Of a DNA stretch of 64,000 nt, positions 61,972 through 64,000 are shown piece by piece. This DNA comes from Candidatus Obscuribacter sp. (GTDB lineage Bacteria > Cyanobacteriota > Vampirovibrionia > Obscuribacterales > Obscuribacteraceae). The position numbers and the translations under genes are program-made. The notes below the pieces were generated by a model. That model ran no database searches, had not been told where the DNA came from, and saw only the letters and a list, made by a program, of their open reading frames with translations. The stretch's first letter is position 1; the number at the start of each line of letters is the position of its first letter. Where the stretch lies: the NCBI GenBank assembly GCA_016712465.1, contig JADJQZ010000001.1, forward strand, positions 2,914,001 to 2,978,000, read 5' to 3'.

Positions 61972-63491
61972 CCGAGAGCGCGCAGTTCCTTCTTGAGTTT
62001 TTCATAGAGCACCTTGGAACCATGTCTGGCATCCATGGGCAGTTTTTTCATGACCACAAGCTTGATGAATTCCTTTTTACAATAGGCTTCTAGCTCGGGC
62101 TCCAGGTTAGCCTCCCGCCCTTTCAGGGTGACGGCTAGAACGGCTAGAAAGGACGGACCATCCAGCTCCACATAAGCAGCCTCGCCGATGCCTTCATGAG
62201 TTTTGGCAAAGGCCTCTACCATAAGCGGATAACGTCCTTTCTTGCATTTACTTTCATAGCCGGCTCTGCCGGTCAGAACCAGCTCACCGGCGAGCATTTT
62301 GCACATATCGCCGGTGGCATGATAAACCTTGATGGTACCGTCCTTTTGCAGCACCCTCAGTTTGTTTGTGCCCTTCTGCTCGTTAAAATAGCCCTGGTTC
62401 ACATGCTTGCCGGCCACCAACAAGTGCCCCTCGGCGGCACTGAGCCTGGAGAGTTCCTCCTCGGTGACCCGGGACTGATTAAGGAGCCTTGCCAGGTCGG
62501 CTTCCGAAAGCATGAGCAAGTTTACGGAGCGGTCCTCACACTTGCCCAGGTAGAGTCCCTGGCCCTCGGCGGCCAATTCATGCAGGCGGCGGTAACCGGC
62601 ACCCTGGCTGGAACTGACGCTGAAATGGCATATGGGCTCGGCTTCGCTGGCTCCGTATACGGAAGTGACGGTAGCCTGGGGCAGGCGTGCGAGCACGGCT
62701 TCAACCAGAGAGGGAAAGATGGGTGCGCCGCCCACCAGAACTTCATCGAGACAACTCAAGTCTTGTCCGGCACTTTCTTCCAGAAGCCCGGTTAGAAAAG
62801 CGGGGGCACAGAGAATCTTCTTCGGCTGATGGCGGTCAACAAGCTTGAGAGCCTTCCGGCAAGACTTTTTACCCACCAGAATAGTGGTAACGCCATAGAA
62901 CAAATGGGCCAGGGTAAAGACCGGTAAAGTGGTCAATGTGCACGGAGAAGCGGAGAGAGCAAGACTCTTGTCTATGACCTCGGCTTGTTGAACTAGAAAG
63001 CCGTGGCTTCTTTCAATGGCTTTGACGCTACCGGTGGTGCCGGATGTAAAAGTAATGAGGGCGCCGCCCTTGCTCTCAACAAAAGCGGCAGCCGGTGCCT
63101 GGTCGCTCTTCCTATTGCTTAGAGTGAAGGTGCGATAGCGGCAGGCAAATAAAGGCACAAGCCAGGGAACCGTCAAAACAAAATCGGGGCGCACGGCGTC
63201 AAGGCAGGAAAGTACACGTTTGGCACTGCCGGGCTCGATCAGTAGAACCCTGGCGCCGACACGCAGAATGGCCAGTAACGCCACAAAGAAGTCGATACCG
63301 GGGGCAACGGCCAGGAGCACAATCTGCTCTCTCTTGAGACCCTCGGCAAGAAGGGCGGCGGACTGCTGCTTTACCCTCTCGTTCAAGTCATGGAAAGAGA
63401 GGAGCCGTCCCTCTTCATCCACAATGGCCGTTCGAGTCCCGAAGGCAGCGGCGTTTTCTTCCAGAATCAGGGCAATATTGCAATTGGTCAT
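61899..63491 (-). CDS. AMP-forming acyl ligase (acyl-adenylate/CoA ligase), OleC-like end
   Basis: 530 residues from ATG 63491 (the GTG at 63494 reads one codon further). ANL-family adenylation: P-loop-like LITFTSGTTGSVKAIERSH (about residues 145-163), VYGASEAEP as the A5 motif, GDMCKMLAGELVLTGRAGY as A7/A8, and the C-terminal PMDARHGSKVLYEKL, where the A10 lysine lies. The R-H-G-S-K-V version is the form seen in OleC/fatty-acid ligase relatives. It activates a carboxylic acid with ATP; substrate unknown. Its ATG overlaps the stop of the acyltransferase gene, so they are translated together. No carrier-protein gene is nearby. Confidence 0.85.
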   Translation of the reverse strand: MTNCNIALILEENAAAFGTRTAIVDEEGRLLSFHDLNERVKQQSAALLAEGLKREQIVLLAVAPGIDFFVALLAILRVGARVLLIEPGSAKRVLSCLDAVRPDFVLTVPWLVPLFACRYRTFTLSNRKSDQAPAAAFVESKGGALITFTSGTTGSVKAIERSHGFLVQQAEVIDKSLALSASPCTLTTLPVFTLAHLFYGVTTILVGKKSCRKALKLVDRHQPKKILCAPAFLTGLLEESAGQDLSCLDEVLVGGAPIFPSLVEAVLARLPQATVTSVYGASEAEPICHFSVSSSQGAGYRRLHELAAEGQGLYLGKCEDRSVNLLMLSEADLARLLNQSRVTEEELSRLSAAEGHLLVAGKHVNQGYFNEQKGTNKLRVLQKDGTIKVYHATGDMCKMLAGELVLTGRAGYESKCKKGRYPLMVEAFAKTHEGIGEAAYVELDGPSFLAVLAVTLKGREANLEPELEAYCKKEFIKLVVMKKLPMDARHGSKVLYEKLKKELRALGYSRPRGTWAVTTEEPSCLSKASI

Positions 63492-64000
63492 CACGAGCTA
63501 AGCTCCCTGGCATAAACGGCATAGCGCCGTATGGTCTTGCCGCCGAACAGATCCGGCATATAAGAGGAAAAGCCGCCCTCTTTATAGAGGGCAAAGATAG
63601 CTTCTTGAAAGTTTTTCGCCCGGCCCAGTTCGAGCATGCGGCAGACCATACTTAATCCTAAGTGACGGTAAGCGGGATCAGGATCTCTGGCGATAGTCTT
63701 GAGAATCAGTCTTGGGGCCCGGGTATCTCTGAGCGCCAGACAGAAGCCCACCAGTTTTCCGGTTGCCGAAGCTCTGGCCATCAGCACCAGCTCACCGTCC
63801 ATGGTGGCTTTAAGGGGCTCATAGAGCGAGATGAAGGCTTCTTTTGATATGGCACTATACAAAAAATTGGCGGCAAAGGCCTTTTCGGTCAGCTCATAAA
63901 TAGCTGACAGTTCCTCTTCAAAAGCTTCCACCCGAAAGCTCTCAAATTCGACTGGCGCCGGCTTCTCTGCAAACAATTGAGGAGATTTAGTGAGAGGCAC
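63491..64000 (-). CDS. GNAT-type acyltransferase, cut by window edge
   Basis: At least 169 residues; the start lies beyond 64000, since the GTG at the edge is probably internal. Parts of the GNAT fold are seen: GELVLMARASATGKLVGFCLALRD (strand pair), LILKTIARDPDPAYRHLGLSMVCRML (acetyl-CoA binding strand and helix) and a C-terminal strand. It likely transfers an acyl group from an acyl-CoA. Its stop TGA shares its last base with the ATG of the AMP ligase. The pair may build an acylated metabolite. Confidence 0.65.
   Translation of the reverse strand: MPLTKSPQLFAEKPAPVEFESFRVEAFEEELSAIYELTEKAFAANFLYSAISKEAFISLYEPLKATMDGELVLMARASATGKLVGFCLALRDTRAPRLILKTIARDPDPAYRHLGLSMVCRMLELGRAKNFQEAIFALYKEGGFSSYMPDLFGGKTIRRYAVYARELSS

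Noticed and set aside
1..64000. tRNA genes, rRNA, CRISPR arrays, prophage
   Set aside because: Looked for T-loop signatures, regularly spaced repeats and phage genes; none found by eye. A tRNA scan would settle this.

Overview
The window looks like a piece of chromosome from a Gram-negative-type bacterium of about 50-55% GC. My best guess is a non-photosynthetic relative of cyanobacteria (Vampirovibrionia/Melainabacteria, Obscuribacterales-like). That placement is an inference from gene style: many secreted TPR, WG-repeat and zinc-ribbon proteins, a Ser/Thr kinase fused to a propeller, GGDEF proteins, and a characteristic DDE transposase family. The Gram-negative-type envelope is suggested by KdsD-type sugar-phosphate isomerase, a PBP4-type peptidase, TatA and many Sec signal peptides. 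I saw no rRNA, tRNA, CRISPR array or prophage.

Layout. 1-1.4 kb: the broken end of an insertion sequence (transposase with two frameshifts, a small winged-helix ORF, terminal repeats). 1.5-4.6 kb: a giant protein with a zinc-protease-like HEIGH motif. 5.2-9.3 kb: a fatty-acid cluster fabG-acpP-fabF followed by gatA. 9.3-12.7 kb: cysK and small secreted proteins. 12.7-18.6 kb: a GAF-REC-GAF-GGEEF-HD-GYP signalling protein, asnB, a 3-methyladenine glycosylase and a VanZ-like protein. 18.6-27.3 kb: core genes sigA, uvrB, tatA and glyS plus an odd hydrolase with Asp in place of the nucleophile Ser. 27.4-32.4 kb: a WG-repeat lipoprotein, a ferredoxin, and rplJ-rplL behind a strong promoter and a structured attenuator-like leader. 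32.4-42.2 kb: a degenerate GGDEF protein, two M16 peptidases, an M20 peptidase and TPR proteins. 42.3-47.3 kb: an operon of a coiled-coil protein, a SAF-domain protein and two secreted proteins, then a four-repeat MshEN-like protein converging on a second degenerate GGDEF protein. 47.8-53.7 kb: a START-like secreted protein, a PBP4/hydroxybutyrate-dehydrogenase/thioesterase operon, and rubrerythrin next to a Fur/PerR-type regulator with matching operators. 53.9-64 kb: quinone oxidoreductase plus MnmC-like methyltransferase, KdsD, the kinase-propeller, a UbiA-family prenyltransferase and an AMP-ligase/acyltransferase pair cut by the window edge.

How parts may work together. The most interesting theme is cyclic-di-GMP. 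One protein carries a full GGEEF catalytic site with an intact inhibitory RxxD site plus an HD-GYP domain. Two small proteins have lost the catalytic GGDEF residues but both keep the RxxD site at the correct five-residue spacing. One protein consists of four tandem repeats resembling the MshEN/GspE N-terminal fold, some members of which bind c-di-GMP. It sits tail-to-tail with one of the degenerate GGDEF genes and just downstream of a CpaB/FlgA-like SAF protein. I read this as a possible receptor-type c-di-GMP module for an envelope or pilus-like apparatus; that is a hypothesis. A second clear circuit is oxidative stress: rubrerythrin and the Fur/PerR-type gene share a 15-bp palindromic operator type, and the regulator's own operator covers its -10 box.
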